From VRUE01 sp963716735 (GTDB lineage Bacteria > Actinomycetota > Thermoleophilia > Solirubrobacterales > 70-9), in NCBI GenBank assembly GCA_963716735.1, contig OY970321.1:558001-622000 (forward strand): 64,000 nucleotides of DNA, written 5' to 3'. Shown here piece after piece: positions 51,600 to 63,272 of this stretch (positions within the stretch are counted from its first letter, which is position 1; every line of letters begins with the position of its first letter). A model generated the notes under the pieces. It did not search any database, was not told the origin of the DNA, and saw nothing but the letters and a program-made list of their open reading frames with translations. The translations under genes were made by a program, and so were the position numbers.

Positions 51600-53083
51600 T
51601 AAGTCTGCTCAGCCTCCTCGGCGACCGGCTCTACCTCGGGCTCGCCCTCCGAGCTGCCCTCGCCGTCGACTTCGGCGACGGTCTCCTCCTCGGGCTCTTC
51701 CGCGACTGGCTCCACGAACTCCGCTTCCGCCTTGGCCACGATCTCCGAAACCTGGCCTTCGTCAGCGGCTGGATCGGCAAGGATCGCGACTTCGGCCTCG
51801 GCCAACGGTGCCAGGACGGTGATCTGGTTGGTCTCGAAACGGCTCAGGGCCTGATGGGTCGGCAAGCCGCAGTAGGACGACTCTCCGATCGCCGCGTTGG
51901 GGCAGCGGCGGCCGTTGGATAGCACCGCCAGGCAGTGCCCGTCGGACTGCTCCTCGCCCTCGTACTCGACCTCCTCGTCGTCCTGAGCGAACTCGGTCTC
52001 GGACTTGATGTCGACCCGCCAACCGGTCAGACGCGCCGCCAGGCGGGCGTTCTGGCCGTCGCGCCCGATCGCCAGCGAGAGCTGGTCGTCGGGGACGATC
52101 ACGGTCGCCTGGCGCTCCTCGTCATCGACGATCACCTCGCGCACGCGGGCGGGCGAGAGCGCCTTGGCGACAAAGCGCGCCGGCTCGTCGTTGTGGGGAA
52201 TGATGTCGATCTTCTCGCCGCGCAGCTCGGAGACGACCATCCGCACCCGCGAGCCGCGCGGGCCGACGCAGGCGCCCACCGGATCGACGCCGTCGGTGTG
52301 GGAGACGACCGCGATCTTCGAGCGGTAGCCGGGCTCGCGGGCGACGCCGACGATCTCGACCAATTTGTCGGCGATCTCCGGCACCTCCATTTCGAACAGC
52401 TTCTTGATCAGTTCGGGACTGCGCCGGGAGACGACGATCGCCGGGCCCTTGGTGGAATCGGAGACGTCGGTGATCACGGCCTTGACCCGCATGCCGTGGT
52501 CATAGCGCTCGTTGTAGACCTGCTCGGACTTGGGCAGCAGGGCCTCGACCCGCTCACGCAGCTGAACCAGCGTGTAGCGCTTGTCGGACTGCTGGATGAT
52601 CCCGGTGATCAGCTCGCCGACCCGGTCCTGGTACTCCTCGAACATCATCATTCGTTCCGCCTCGCGAATCCGCTGCAGGATCACCTGCTTGGCGGTCTGC
52701 GCGGCGATCCGGCCGAAATCTTCCGGGGTCACGTCGCGGGTCTCGATCTGATCCTCGTAAGGGGCGATCATCTCCGGGTCGAGCTCGGGATCCTCGGGCT
52801 CTTTCAGCTCCCCCGTTTCGGGATCGATCTCGCGCTCTTCCTCCTCCTGGGCCTCGGCCGCCTCGGCGAGCAGCTTCTCCTCCAGCTCAGCCGGCAGGAT
52901 CAGTTCGAAGACGAGAAAGTCGCCGGTCTCGTGGTCGAGGTCGACGCGTGCGTATTTCGCCGCTCCGGGCGTTTTCTTGTAAGCCGACAGCAGGGCGTCC
53001 GCGAGGGCGTCCATCAGCTTGTCGGCGGAGATGCCCTTCTCCTGCTCGAGCGCCTTGATTGCTTCGACGATCTCTTTGCTCAC
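51599..53083 (-). CDS. nusA: transcription factor NusA with a Cys/His insertion
   Basis: 494 residues from GTG 53083 (GAGGAGCAGCC before it). The RNA-polymerase-binding N-domain (1-150) contains an extra acidic stretch (about 72-105). S1 domain about 152-220, KH1 about 240-310 (GACVGPRGSRV) and KH2 about 320-362 (LAIGRDGQN). After KH2 comes a likely zinc site, Cys384-Cys394-Cys405-His410 (HCLAVLSNGRRCPN...YCGLPTH), then an acidic, Glu-rich tail (440-494). NusA modulates pausing, termination and antitermination. The operon leader carries a terminator hairpin that could mediate autoregulation. Confidence 0.94.
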   Translation of the reverse strand: MSKEIVEAIKALEQEKGISADKLMDALADALLSAYKKTPGAAKYARVDLDHETGDFLVFELILPAELEEKLLAEAAEAQEEEEREIDPETGELKEPEDPELDPEMIAPYEDQIETRDVTPEDFGRIAAQTAKQVILQRIREAERMMMFEEYQDRVGELITGIIQQSDKRYTLVQLRERVEALLPKSEQVYNERYDHGMRVKAVITDVSDSTKGPAIVVSRRSPELIKKLFEMEVPEIADKLVEIVGVAREPGYRSKIAVVSHTDGVDPVGACVGPRGSRVRMVVSELRGEKIDIIPHNDEPARFVAKALSPARVREVIVDDEERQATVIVPDDQLSLAIGRDGQNARLAARLTGWRVDIKSETEFAQDDEEVEYEGEEQSDGHCLAVLSNGRRCPNAAIGESSYCGLPTHQALSRFETNQITVLAPLAEAEVAILADPAADEGQVSEIVAKAEAEFVEPVAEEPEEETVAEVDGEGSSEGEPEVEPVAEEAEQT

Positions 53084-53340
53084 GGCTGCTCCTCGGTCGT
53101 CTCGGAAACTGGATCGGTGCGGCGGTACTTCGGGCCCGGTGAGGAGACCTCCAGCGCGTACTCGGCGCGAAGCCGCTCGAGGTGCCTGGTGACGCGTTCG
53201 CAGAGCGCGAGATCGACACCCTGAGGGTGGTCGATGAAGAGGCGCAGCGATTCGGTTCCCGGCTGCTCGATGGCAACCAGGTCGAGCTCGGAATCGAGCT
53301 CGGCAAGCTGCTGTTGAATGCTGTTTTTGAGGTCTGGCAT
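53080..53340 (-). CDS. rimP: RimP-like ribosome maturation factor, N-terminal domain only
   Basis: 86 residues from ATG 53340; the frame is open to 53412, but that part spans a terminator hairpin. LDSELDLVAIEQPGTESLRLFIDHPQGVDLALCERVTRHLERL and LEVSSPGPKYRR match the RimP N-domain up to the SPG motif. There the protein ends with a charged tail, so the C-terminal SH3-like domain (about 70 residues) is missing. The position before nusA is canonical and the stop overlaps the nusA GTG. It may be a lineage-specific short RimP or a truncated gene. Confidence 0.78.
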   Translation of the reverse strand: MPDLKNSIQQQLAELDSELDLVAIEQPGTESLRLFIDHPQGVDLALCERVTRHLERLRAEYALEVSSPGPKYRRTDPVSETTEEQP

Positions 53341-53365
53341 GCGGGGTTCTGGCTGGTTCGGGACG

Positions 53366-53390
53366 AAAAAAAAGTGGGCCAGGCCCACTT
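53366..53390 (-). terminator. intrinsic terminator/attenuator in the rimP-nusA leader
   Basis: On the minus strand AAGTGGGCC-T-GGCCCACTT is a perfect 9-bp stem followed directly by a run of T (eight in total with the stem end). It lies 26 bp upstream of the rimP ATG and about 35-60 bp downstream of a TATACT promoter-like box, i.e. inside the leader of the operon rather than simply after coaBC. Confidence 0.85.
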
Positions 53391-53425
53391 CTCGACAATG
53401 CACTAGGGACAAAAAGCTTGAGGCC

Positions 53426-53431
53426 AGTATA
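53426..53431 (-). promoter_or_regulatory. candidate -10 box for the rimP-nusA-infB operon
   Basis: TATACT on the minus strand, in the only AT-rich part of the gap between coaBC and rimP; a recognisable -35 is lacking. A start site near 53419 would place the terminator hairpin within the first ~55 nt of the transcript. Confidence 0.4.
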
Positions 53432-53457
53432 GCCCGCGCAATGCCTCGGGCAGGCGA

Positions 53458-53547
53458 GAGGGCGGAGGGGCAGTCCCCTCTTCCGACTCGCGGCCCTACG
53501 GGCCGCTCTGAGTATCCGTCGGCTGAGGGGACTGCCCCTCCGCCCTC
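53458..53547. repeat. 90-bp palindromic element overlapping the coaBC 3' end
   Basis: Perfect 23-bp inverted arms (53458-53480 and 53525-53547) enclose CCGAC/GTCGG and a GCGGCCC-TAC-GGGCCGC hairpin. Its architecture is like the four ~145-150 bp repeats (long arms around a central GC hairpin) but it lacks their conserved core. The coaBC stop codon (53496-53498) lies in the central loop. Confidence 0.8.
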
Positions 53548-54761
53548 AGGGCATGGACCCGGTCGAGGATCTGTTCGGCAATTACGTCCTTGGAGGCTTG
53601 CGCGAGAGTGGCCTCGTCAGTGGAGCTGATCAGGGTTGCGGCGTTTTCTTGGCTCTCGAAGCCGATTTCTGGATCGGAGACGTCGTTCAGGACTATGAGG
53701 TCAGCACCCTTGCGGGTCAGCTTTTCCCTTGCCCGGGCGACGTTGTTGCCGTGTTCGGCGGCGAAGCCGACGATCGTCTGACCGGGGACTCGGGAAGAGG
53801 ACAGGCTGGCGAGGATGTCCTCGGTCGGTTCGAGGTGCAGGTCGAGGTCGCCCTCGCGCTTCAGCTTGGCGCCGGCTGGATTGGTCGGCTTGAAATCAGC
53901 CGGTGCGGCTGCCATAAGCAACAAATGGCTTGAGGTGAACTCGGAGCGTGCGGCTGCGGCGAGCTCGGTTGCGGTCTCTACGTCAATACGGCGGACGCCG
54001 GCAGGCTCCGACAGGGCTACGTTGGCCGCGATCAGGGTGACCTCCGCGCCTCGGCGGGCGGCTGCCGCGGCCAATGCGATTCCCATGCGGCCGCTGGAGC
54101 GGTTGCCGAGGAAGCGGACCGGGTCGATCGGCTCGCGCGTGCCTCCAGCGGTCACCAGGACCCGCATCCCATCCCAGGGGCGCTCGCCCGCGGGTAGAAC
54201 CGCCTCGATTCGGGCGAGCAGCTCAGCCGGATCCGGCAGCCGGCCCTTGCCGAACTCGCCACGAGAGGCGAGCGGGCCCTCGCCGGGCTCGATCACCTCG
54301 ACGCCGCGCTCGCGCAGCGTCGCCAGGTTTGCCTGCGTCGCCGCATCGGCATACATGCGGTCGTTCATCGCCGGAGCAAGGAGGCGCGGTGCGGTACAAG
54401 CCAGGAAAGAGATGGTGAGCATCGAGTCGGCCATGCCGGCGGCCAGCTTGGCGATCGTGTTGGCGGAGCCGGGCGCAACCAGGTAGGCGTCACAATTGGC
54501 GACGACCTCGAGGTGGCCGATCGGATCGTGCTCGGGCCGCGGGTCGCCTGGGAAGGCACCGCCCAGCGGGTCGCGCTCGAACTCGGAGGTGAGCACGGGG
54601 GCGCCGACGATGCCCTCAAAGGAAGCGGCCCCGACGAAGCGGCCGGCGGCCTCAGTCATGACGACGCGCACACCATGCCCCGCCACGGTGGCGAGGCGGG
54701 CCAGCTCCAACGACTTGTAGGCGGCGATCCCGCCACTCACGCCGAGCAGGATTCTGGCCAT
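53496..54761 (-). CDS. coaBC: bifunctional phosphopantothenoylcysteine decarboxylase/synthetase
   Basis: 421 residues. The CoaC flavoprotein domain (about 1-185) has GVSGGIAAYKSLELAR, the SANTIAKLAAGMAD flavin/His region and LAPAMNDRMY (PXMNXXMW type). The CoaB domain (about 195-400) has VLVTAGGTREPIDPVRFLGNRSSGRMG and AAPADFKPTN. It joins cysteine to phosphopantothenate and decarboxylates the product for CoA synthesis. The last ~16 residues (RAEGQSPQPTDTQSGP) are encoded by a palindromic repeat and are probably a non-family tail. Confidence 0.94.
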   Translation of the reverse strand: MARILLGVSGGIAAYKSLELARLATVAGHGVRVVMTEAAGRFVGAASFEGIVGAPVLTSEFERDPLGGAFPGDPRPEHDPIGHLEVVANCDAYLVAPGSANTIAKLAAGMADSMLTISFLACTAPRLLAPAMNDRMYADAATQANLATLRERGVEVIEPGEGPLASRGEFGKGRLPDPAELLARIEAVLPAGERPWDGMRVLVTAGGTREPIDPVRFLGNRSSGRMGIALAAAAARRGAEVTLIAANVALSEPAGVRRIDVETATELAAAARSEFTSSHLLLMAAAPADFKPTNPAGAKLKREGDLDLHLEPTEDILASLSSSRVPGQTIVGFAAEHGNNVARAREKLTRKGADLIVLNDVSDPEIGFESQENAATLISSTDEATLAQASKDVIAEQILDRVHALRAEGQSPQPTDTQSGP

Positions 54762-54785
54762 GTCTCCTCCTGGGGAAGCTGTGCG

Positions 54786-55019
54786 CTAGGCGCGGTACTC
54801 GTATTTGAGCTTGCCCTCGGCAAGCTCCTCGAGCGCCATCGAGAGGTAATTGCGGTCGCCGCGGGTCTCGACCATCGGCGGCGGATACTCACCGAAACCA
54901 CCCTCGCCGAGGTTGTGGAAGTAGCTGTTTATCTGGCGGGCTCGCTTCGCCGCGACGACGACTGCCGCGTAGTGGGAGTCGGCGTGGTCGAGGAGCTTGT
55001 CTACGCGTGGTTTGATCAT
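54786..55019 (-). CDS. rpoZ: RNA polymerase omega subunit
   Basis: 77 residues. VDKLLDHADSHYAAVVVAAKRARQINSY is the omega core helix pattern, followed by LSMALEELAEGKLKYEY, the conserved C-terminal motif. It stabilises the beta-prime subunit. Located between gmk (4-nt overlap) and coaBC (24 bp), the common actinobacterial order gmk-rpoZ-coaBC. Confidence 0.93.
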   Translation of the reverse strand: MIKPRVDKLLDHADSHYAAVVVAAKRARQINSYFHNLGEGGFGEYPPPMVETRGDRNYLSMALEELAEGKLKYEYRA

Positions 55020-55594
55020 TCGGCCGCGGAGTCTAGCGGCAGCCCCAACTCGGCGCGCACGATCCCCTCCAGATCGGCCGCGGCCCGCTCCAGCTCGTCG
55101 TTTACGACCAGATGATCGAAGTCCCCCTGCGCGGCCAACTCGACCTCAGCCACCTTCAGCCTCGCGTCGATCGCCTCAGCCGAGTCGGTGCCGCGCGACT
55201 CCAGCCGCCTGCGCAGGACCGCCGGATCGGGCGGGACGATGAACACCTGAATCGACTCGCGCATCGCGGCGCGCACCTGGCTCGCACCCTGCACCTCGAT
55301 CTCGAGCACGACCGAGTGGCCGGCGTCGAGGCGCTTGCGGACCTCGGAGCGCAGGGTGCCGTAGCGGTGGCCGCTGTAAGTGGCGAACTCGAGGAAGTCT
55401 TCGCGCTCGACCCGCCGATCGAACTCCTCAGGCGTGAGGAAGTGGTAGTCGCGCCCATCGACCTCGCCCTCACGCGGCTCACGCGTGGTTGCAGAAACAG
55501 AGAGCTCGAGGTCGGGCACGCGCTCGAGCAGTTTGGAGATCAGCGTTCCCTTGCCGACCCCGCTGGGTCCGGTGATTACGAAAACTTTGGCCAT
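55016..55594 (-). CDS. gmk: guanylate kinase
   Basis: 192 residues. P-loop VITGPSGVGKGTLI, GMP-binding SVSATTREPREGEVDGRDYHFLTPEEF, and EIEVQGASQVRAAM. It phosphorylates GMP to GDP. It overlaps rpoZ by ATGA and lies 39 bp downstream of mihF. Confidence 0.95.
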   Translation of the reverse strand: MAKVFVITGPSGVGKGTLISKLLERVPDLELSVSATTREPREGEVDGRDYHFLTPEEFDRRVEREDFLEFATYSGHRYGTLRSEVRKRLDAGHSVVLEIEVQGASQVRAAMRESIQVFIVPPDPAVLRRRLESRGTDSAEAIDARLKVAEVELAAQGDFDHLVVNDELERAAADLEGIVRAELGLPLDSAAE

Positions 55595-55633
55595 CGCGGC
55601 CGGAGATACTGACCGGCGTACCGGTCGGCTTCG

Positions 55634-55966
55634 CTATCGACGAAGCTGGGAGACCAGCTCGGCGCGCTGACGCTCGGAGAGGCCGCCGATCGTCTTCGAG
55701 GGCGAGATGCGGCACTGGTTGAGGATCCGGTTGGTCTTGACCCGGCCGTACTTGGGGACGGCGAGCAACATGTCGAAGACCTTCGCGGTCATCACGTACT
55801 CGGGCGGATCGAGAAGCAGTGCGTGGATGCTCGCCTTGCCCGCTTTGAGATCCTTCTTCAGCTTGGCGCGGGCGGTGCGGATGTCATTTGCCCGCTTCAG
55901 CGCGTCCATCCGCTGGTCCAACGACCGCTCGGGGGCCGCTGCAGAAGTCTTGACTGGGGCGGGCAT
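55634..55966 (-). CDS. mihF: actinobacterial integration host factor (mIHF)
   Basis: 110 residues from ATG 55966; longer open frame lacks support. The C-terminal half ALLLDPPEYVMTAKVFDMLLAVPKYGRVKTNRILNQCRISPSKTIGGLSERQR is, in consecutive elements, the mIHF helix-two-turn-helix fold. This is a nucleoid DNA-bending protein unique to actinobacteria and unrelated to proteobacterial IHF. Adjacent to gmk as in Mycobacterium and Streptomyces. It is a strong taxonomic marker. Confidence 0.95.
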   Translation of the reverse strand: MPAPVKTSAAAPERSLDQRMDALKRANDIRTARAKLKKDLKAGKASIHALLLDPPEYVMTAKVFDMLLAVPKYGRVKTNRILNQCRISPSKTIGGLSERQRAELVSQLRR

Positions 55967-56048
55967 GTGGGCGGCGAGTATAGCCGCGGCCGGGGGGCGT
56001 GCAAGGGCATCGGGCCCCTTTTTCGTGAAATTCACCTCGACCTCGAGT

Positions 56049-56930
56049 CTAGGTTGAGGCTAGGCCGGGGCGCGCAGACTGCTCAGAGAGCTCTGCGGCA
56101 ATGCGACTTCCCGCCCGCGGGTCGCGAAAGCTCTCGGTTCCGACCGCGACCAGGGTCGCCCCGGCGGCCAGCATTTCGAAGGCATCGTCACCGCTGCAGA
56201 CCCCGCCCATGCCGACGATCGGCAGCTCAACGGCACTCGCGACGGCCCGCACCTGGCCGACCGCGACCGGCCGCACGGCGGGCCCGGAGAGGCCTCCATG
56301 GCCGGCGGCGATGCCCGGCCGACCGGCGGCGAGATCGATTGCGCTCGCCTTCAGAGTGTTGATCAGCGAGACCGCATCCGCTCCCCCCTCTTCCGCCGCC
56401 ACGGCCACGGCGGCGGGGTCGGCGACGTTCGGAGTCAACTTCACTACCAGCGGCTTCGAGGTCACCGGCCGCAGCGCTTCGAGCAACGCCACGGTCTCGG
56501 TCGGTTGCTCGCCGACGATCAGGCCCGAGTGGACGTTGGGACAGGAGACGTTCAGCTCGATCGCCGCCACCTCGCCCCGCTCGCCCAGCGCGGCCACCAT
56601 TCGCTTGAAGTCCTCGTGCCCGGTCGCCATCACCGAGACGATCAACGGCACCGGCAACTCGGACAGCTGGGGCAGATCCTCGGCCAGGAAGCCCTTCAGC
56701 CCCTTGTTCGGCAGCCCGATCGAGTTGATCATTCCCGCGGGCGTCTCCCAGATCCGCTGCGGCTCGTTGCCGGCCCGAGGCTCCAGCGTGATCGTCTTGG
56801 AGACGAAGGCGGAGAAGGGGAAGTCCTCGAGCAGAGCGTCCCCGTAGACGCGCCGGGCCGCGATCGCGTCGAAGGTGCCGGAGGCGTTGAGCACCCGGTG
56901 GGCGAGCTCGATTCCACAGAACTCAACCAC
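56049..56930 (-). CDS. pyrD: dihydroorotate dehydrogenase, type 1B catalytic subunit
   Basis: 293 residues from GTG 56930, overlapping the pyrK stop by 8 nt. FMN barrel motifs LNASGTFDAI, VSKTITLEPRAGN, PAGMINSIGLPN, IELNVSCPNV with the catalytic Cys of class 1, VVKLTPNVAD and VGMGGVCSGDDAFEML. With PyrK it forms the NAD-linked heterotetramer oxidising dihydroorotate to orotate in the cytosol. Confidence 0.94.
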   Translation of the reverse strand: MVEFCGIELAHRVLNASGTFDAIAARRVYGDALLEDFPFSAFVSKTITLEPRAGNEPQRIWETPAGMINSIGLPNKGLKGFLAEDLPQLSELPVPLIVSVMATGHEDFKRMVAALGERGEVAAIELNVSCPNVHSGLIVGEQPTETVALLEALRPVTSKPLVVKLTPNVADPAAVAVAAEEGGADAVSLINTLKASAIDLAAGRPGIAAGHGGLSGPAVRPVAVGQVRAVASAVELPIVGMGGVCSGDDAFEMLAAGATLVAVGTESFRDPRAGSRIAAELSEQSARPGLAST

Positions 56931-57722
56931 CGCGCACCACCGGGCCGTCGACACAAAGCCTCATGTAGCCGCCGTCGGGTTTCGGCACAGCGCAACCGAA
57001 GCAGGCGCCGTAGCCACAGGCCATCGGCGACTCCATAGCCAGCTCGCAGGCGACACCGTGGGCTGAGCAAAGAGCGGCGACCGCGTCGAGCATCTGTGGC
57101 GGGCCACAGGCGTAGACGGCGGCGCTCCGTGCGTCGTCGCCTTCGAGCATCGCCACCAAGAGATCCGTGACGTAGCCGTGGTGCCCGACGTGGCCGTCGT
57201 CGCTGGCGAGGCCGACCTCGCAGCAGCGGAAGAGGTCATCGAGACCACCGGAGTGGGCCTTGTCGCGAAACCCGAGCAGAACACGGGCGGGGATGTTGCG
57301 CGCCGAGAATTCGCGGCGCAGCAGGGCGATCGGGGCAATGCCGATGCCACCCCCGACGAGAATCGCCCCAGCCGCATTGGGCGAGAGCTCGCGCGGCACC
57401 GAGAACGAGTTGCCGAGAGGGCCGTTGACCCAGACCCAATCGCCCGACTCCAGGGCACAGAGGCGATCGGTCCCCGGCCCGATCCCCTCGATCAGGAAGT
57501 CGAGTCGAACGCCGCCGTCCACCGGGTCGGCGTCGGCGACCGAAAAAGCCCGCGGCAGGAAGGGCCGCCCGCCCCGCTCCTCCCAGTGCCGCGTGGTGGC
57601 GAGCATGTAGAACTGGCCCGGCCGCGGCTCGGGTCCCCCTGCATCGAGCAGGGAGAAGACGCGATAGCCGCCGGAGGAATGGCTCTCCGTCACCTCGCAG
57701 GCCCGGCGCCCGAAGGGGGCGG

Positions 57723-57726
<4 letters not shown>
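56923..57726 (-). CDS. pyrK: dihydroorotate dehydrogenase electron-transfer subunit
   Basis: 267 residues. Ferredoxin-reductase-like: FAD-binding LPRAFSVADAD, NAD-binding AILVGGGIGIAPIALLRREF and YACGPPQMLDAVAAL. The C-terminal 2Fe-2S site has cysteines in MACGYGACFGCAVP and MRLCVDGP. It passes electrons from PyrD to NAD. Overlaps carB by ATGA and pyrD by 8 nt. Confidence 0.93.
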
Positions 57727-60813
<3,087 letters not shown>

Positions 60814-60821
<8 letters not shown>

Positions 60822-61929
60822 GTGCAAGCTCCAGGAAGCTGTCGAAGAGGTGGCGGGCGTCGTGCGGGCCGGGCCCGGCCTCGGGGTGGTACTGGACGGT
60901 CGCCGCGGCCACGTCCTTCAGCGCCAGCCCCTCGACGGTGCGGTCGTAGAGGTTGAGGTGGGAGAGCTCGGCGACGCCGAAGTCGGTCTCCCAGCGAACC
61001 GGCTCATCGGACTCGATCCGCGCCTCGCCGCCGGGCCCCTGCACAGCGAAGCCGTGGTTTTGCGAGGTGATCTCGATCCGCCCGCTGGCCAGGTCCTTGA
61101 CCGGATGGTTGGCGCCGCGATGGCCGAAGGGCAGCTTGAAGGTCTCCAGCCCGACCGCGCGGCAGAGCAGCTGGTGGCCGAGGCAGATACCGAAGAGCGG
61201 CTTCACGCCGACCAGCTCGCGCACCGTGTCGACGACGTAGCCGAGGGCGCCGGGGTCGCCAGGGCCGTTGGCGAGGAAGACGACGTCCGGCTCCTCGGCC
61301 AGCACCTGCTCGGCGGAAGAGGTGCAGGGAAGCAGAGTGAGGCGGCAGCCTCGCTGGCGTAGCTCACGCACGATGTTGAGCTTGACCCCGGTGTCTATCC
61401 CGACCACGTGCGGACCGTCCCCATCGAAGCGGACCGGTTCCGGCGGCGTCACCGTACGGGCCAGGTCGGCGCCGTCCATCGAGGGCTCCGCGGCGATCCG
61501 TTCGCGTGCCTCGGCCTCGGCCGTAGCAGCGGTGAAGATGCCGCCGCGCATTGCGCCCCGATCGCGGATGTGGCGGACCAGCGCCCGCGTGTCGACCCCA
61601 CCGATTCCGGACACGCCGCAGTCGGCGAGCCAATCGAGCCAACCGCCCTCGGCGGTGGCTGCGTCCTCGCCGTTCTTCGGGTCGCGCATGACGGCGCCAC
61701 GAGCATGGATCCGATCGGACTCCATCGCCTCGGCGGAGACGCCGTAGTTGCCGATCAGGGGATAGGTGAAGACGATGATCTGGCCGGCATATGAGGGGTC
61801 GGTGACCGACTCCTGATAGCCGGTCATCGCGGTGTTGAAGACGACCTCGCCGGTGACCTCGCCCTGGTGTCCGCAGACCTCACCGTCGAAGCGGGTGCCG
61901 TCCTCGAGCAGCAGGTAGCCGGCGCTCAC
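60814..61929 (-). CDS. carA: carbamoyl-phosphate synthase small subunit
   Basis: 371 residues from GTG 61929 (GTGA overlap with pyrC). The N-domain has LLLEDGTRFDGEVCG and TGEVVFNTAMTGYQE; the class I glutaminase domain has FLANGPGDP, GICLGHQLLCRAVG (nucleophile Cys) and the His-Glu pair in VQYHPEAGPGP. It hydrolyses glutamine and channels ammonia to CarB. The open frame continues upstream inside pyrC without meaning. Confidence 0.95.
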
Positions 61930-63272
61930 GTCGCGACTCCCAGCGAGAAGCTGCGCAGCCGGTAGGCGACCTGGCCGCCCGCCACCGTCATCAGAACGCG
62001 CCCGGTCAGCGTGCGACCGGCGCACCAGGAGTTCTGCGAGCGACTCTCGTAGCCTTCCTCGCCGACCGTCCACTCGGCACTCAGGTCGCATAGCGCGATA
62101 TTGGCCTCGCTGCCCGGGGCCAGGCTCGGCCGCGCGAGGTCGAAGGGCGCCGCGCCCCCTGCCATCCGCTCGATCAGCAGCCCGAGGTCGATGACCCCGG
62201 GAATGACCAGCGCAGTGTGCAGTGCGGCGAATGCCGTCTCCAGCCCGGTCACCCCCATCGCCGCCTGCTCGAAGGGGACCTCCTTTTCCTCCAGCGCGTG
62301 CGGGGCGTGGTCGGTGGCGACGCAATCGACGGTGCCGTCACGAAGCCCCTCGATCAGGGCCTGACGGTCCGCCTCGGAGCGCAGGGGCGGGTTCATCTTG
62401 AAGCGGCGCGGGTCGAGGCTGCGCACCTCCTCGTCGGTGAGGCAGAGGTGGTGCGGGCTGGCCTCACAGCTGATCCGCACTCCGGCGGCCTTGGCGGCAC
62501 GCACCGCCTCCACCGACTCGACCGCGGAGAGGTGCTGGACGTGGATCCGGCCCCGCTCGTATCCGGCCAGAGCGGCGTCGCGGGCGATCATCGTCGACTC
62601 CGAGACCGAGGGGATGCCGCCCAACCCCAGCACGGCTGACACCGGCCCCTCGTGCATGACGCCATCGCCGGAGAGCTCGGGGTCCTCCTCGTGAAGCGCG
62701 ATCGTGCCGCCGCAGAGGTGCTGGTACTGCAGAGCGCGGCGCAGGATGCGGGCGCTGCGAATCGGTAGCCCGTCGTCGCTGAAACCGAGCGCGCCGGCGT
62801 CGCGGATCGCGCCCATCTCGGTCAGCTCCTCCCCCGCCATCTCGCGGGTCACCGTGGCCAGAAAGCCGACTGGGACCGAGGCGGCCTCGCGCGCTGCCTC
62901 GCGCAGCGCCTCGATATCGGCCGGCGTGCTCACCGGCGGCTCGGTGTTGGCCATCGCGAGGATGCCGCAGTAGCCGCCGGCGGCCGCGGCGCGGCTGCCG
63001 GTCTCGACGTCCTCCTTGTGCTCCTGCCCCGGGGTGCGCAGGTGGACATGGGGATCGAAGAAGGCGGGGAAGGCATGCAGGCCCACGGCGTCGACCTCCT
63101 CCAGCCCATCGGCGTCGGCACCGGGAGCGGCCAGCTCGGCGATGCGACCCGCGCGGACGACCACGTCGTGGGGGCCCTCGATGCCGGCCACCGGGTCCAG
63201 CACGGTGGCGCCGCGCAGGACCAGGTCGGCGCCCTCACCGGAGCGCATGTCGAGCGCCTCGGCCAGGCTCAC
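61926..63272 (-). CDS. pyrC: dihydroorotase
   Basis: 448 residues from GTG 63272 (GTGA overlap with pyrB). Metal ligands in AFFDPHVHLRTPG, IALHEEDP, SCEASPHHLCLTDEE and VATDHAPHALEEK. Class I type, as normally paired with ATCase in actinobacteria. It cyclises carbamoyl-aspartate. An ATG eight codons downstream is an alternative start. Confidence 0.94.
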   Translation of the reverse strand: MSLAEALDMRSGEGADLVLRGATVLDPVAGIEGPHDVVVRAGRIAELAAPGADADGLEEVDAVGLHAFPAFFDPHVHLRTPGQEHKEDVETGSRAAAAGGYCGILAMANTEPPVSTPADIEALREAAREAASVPVGFLATVTREMAGEELTEMGAIRDAGALGFSDDGLPIRSARILRRALQYQHLCGGTIALHEEDPELSGDGVMHEGPVSAVLGLGGIPSVSESTMIARDAALAGYERGRIHVQHLSAVESVEAVRAAKAAGVRISCEASPHHLCLTDEEVRSLDPRRFKMNPPLRSEADRQALIEGLRDGTVDCVATDHAPHALEEKEVPFEQAAMGVTGLETAFAALHTALVIPGVIDLGLLIERMAGGAAPFDLARPSLAPGSEANIALCDLSAEWTVGEEGYESRSQNSWCAGRTLTGRVLMTVAGGQVAYRLRSFSLGVAT

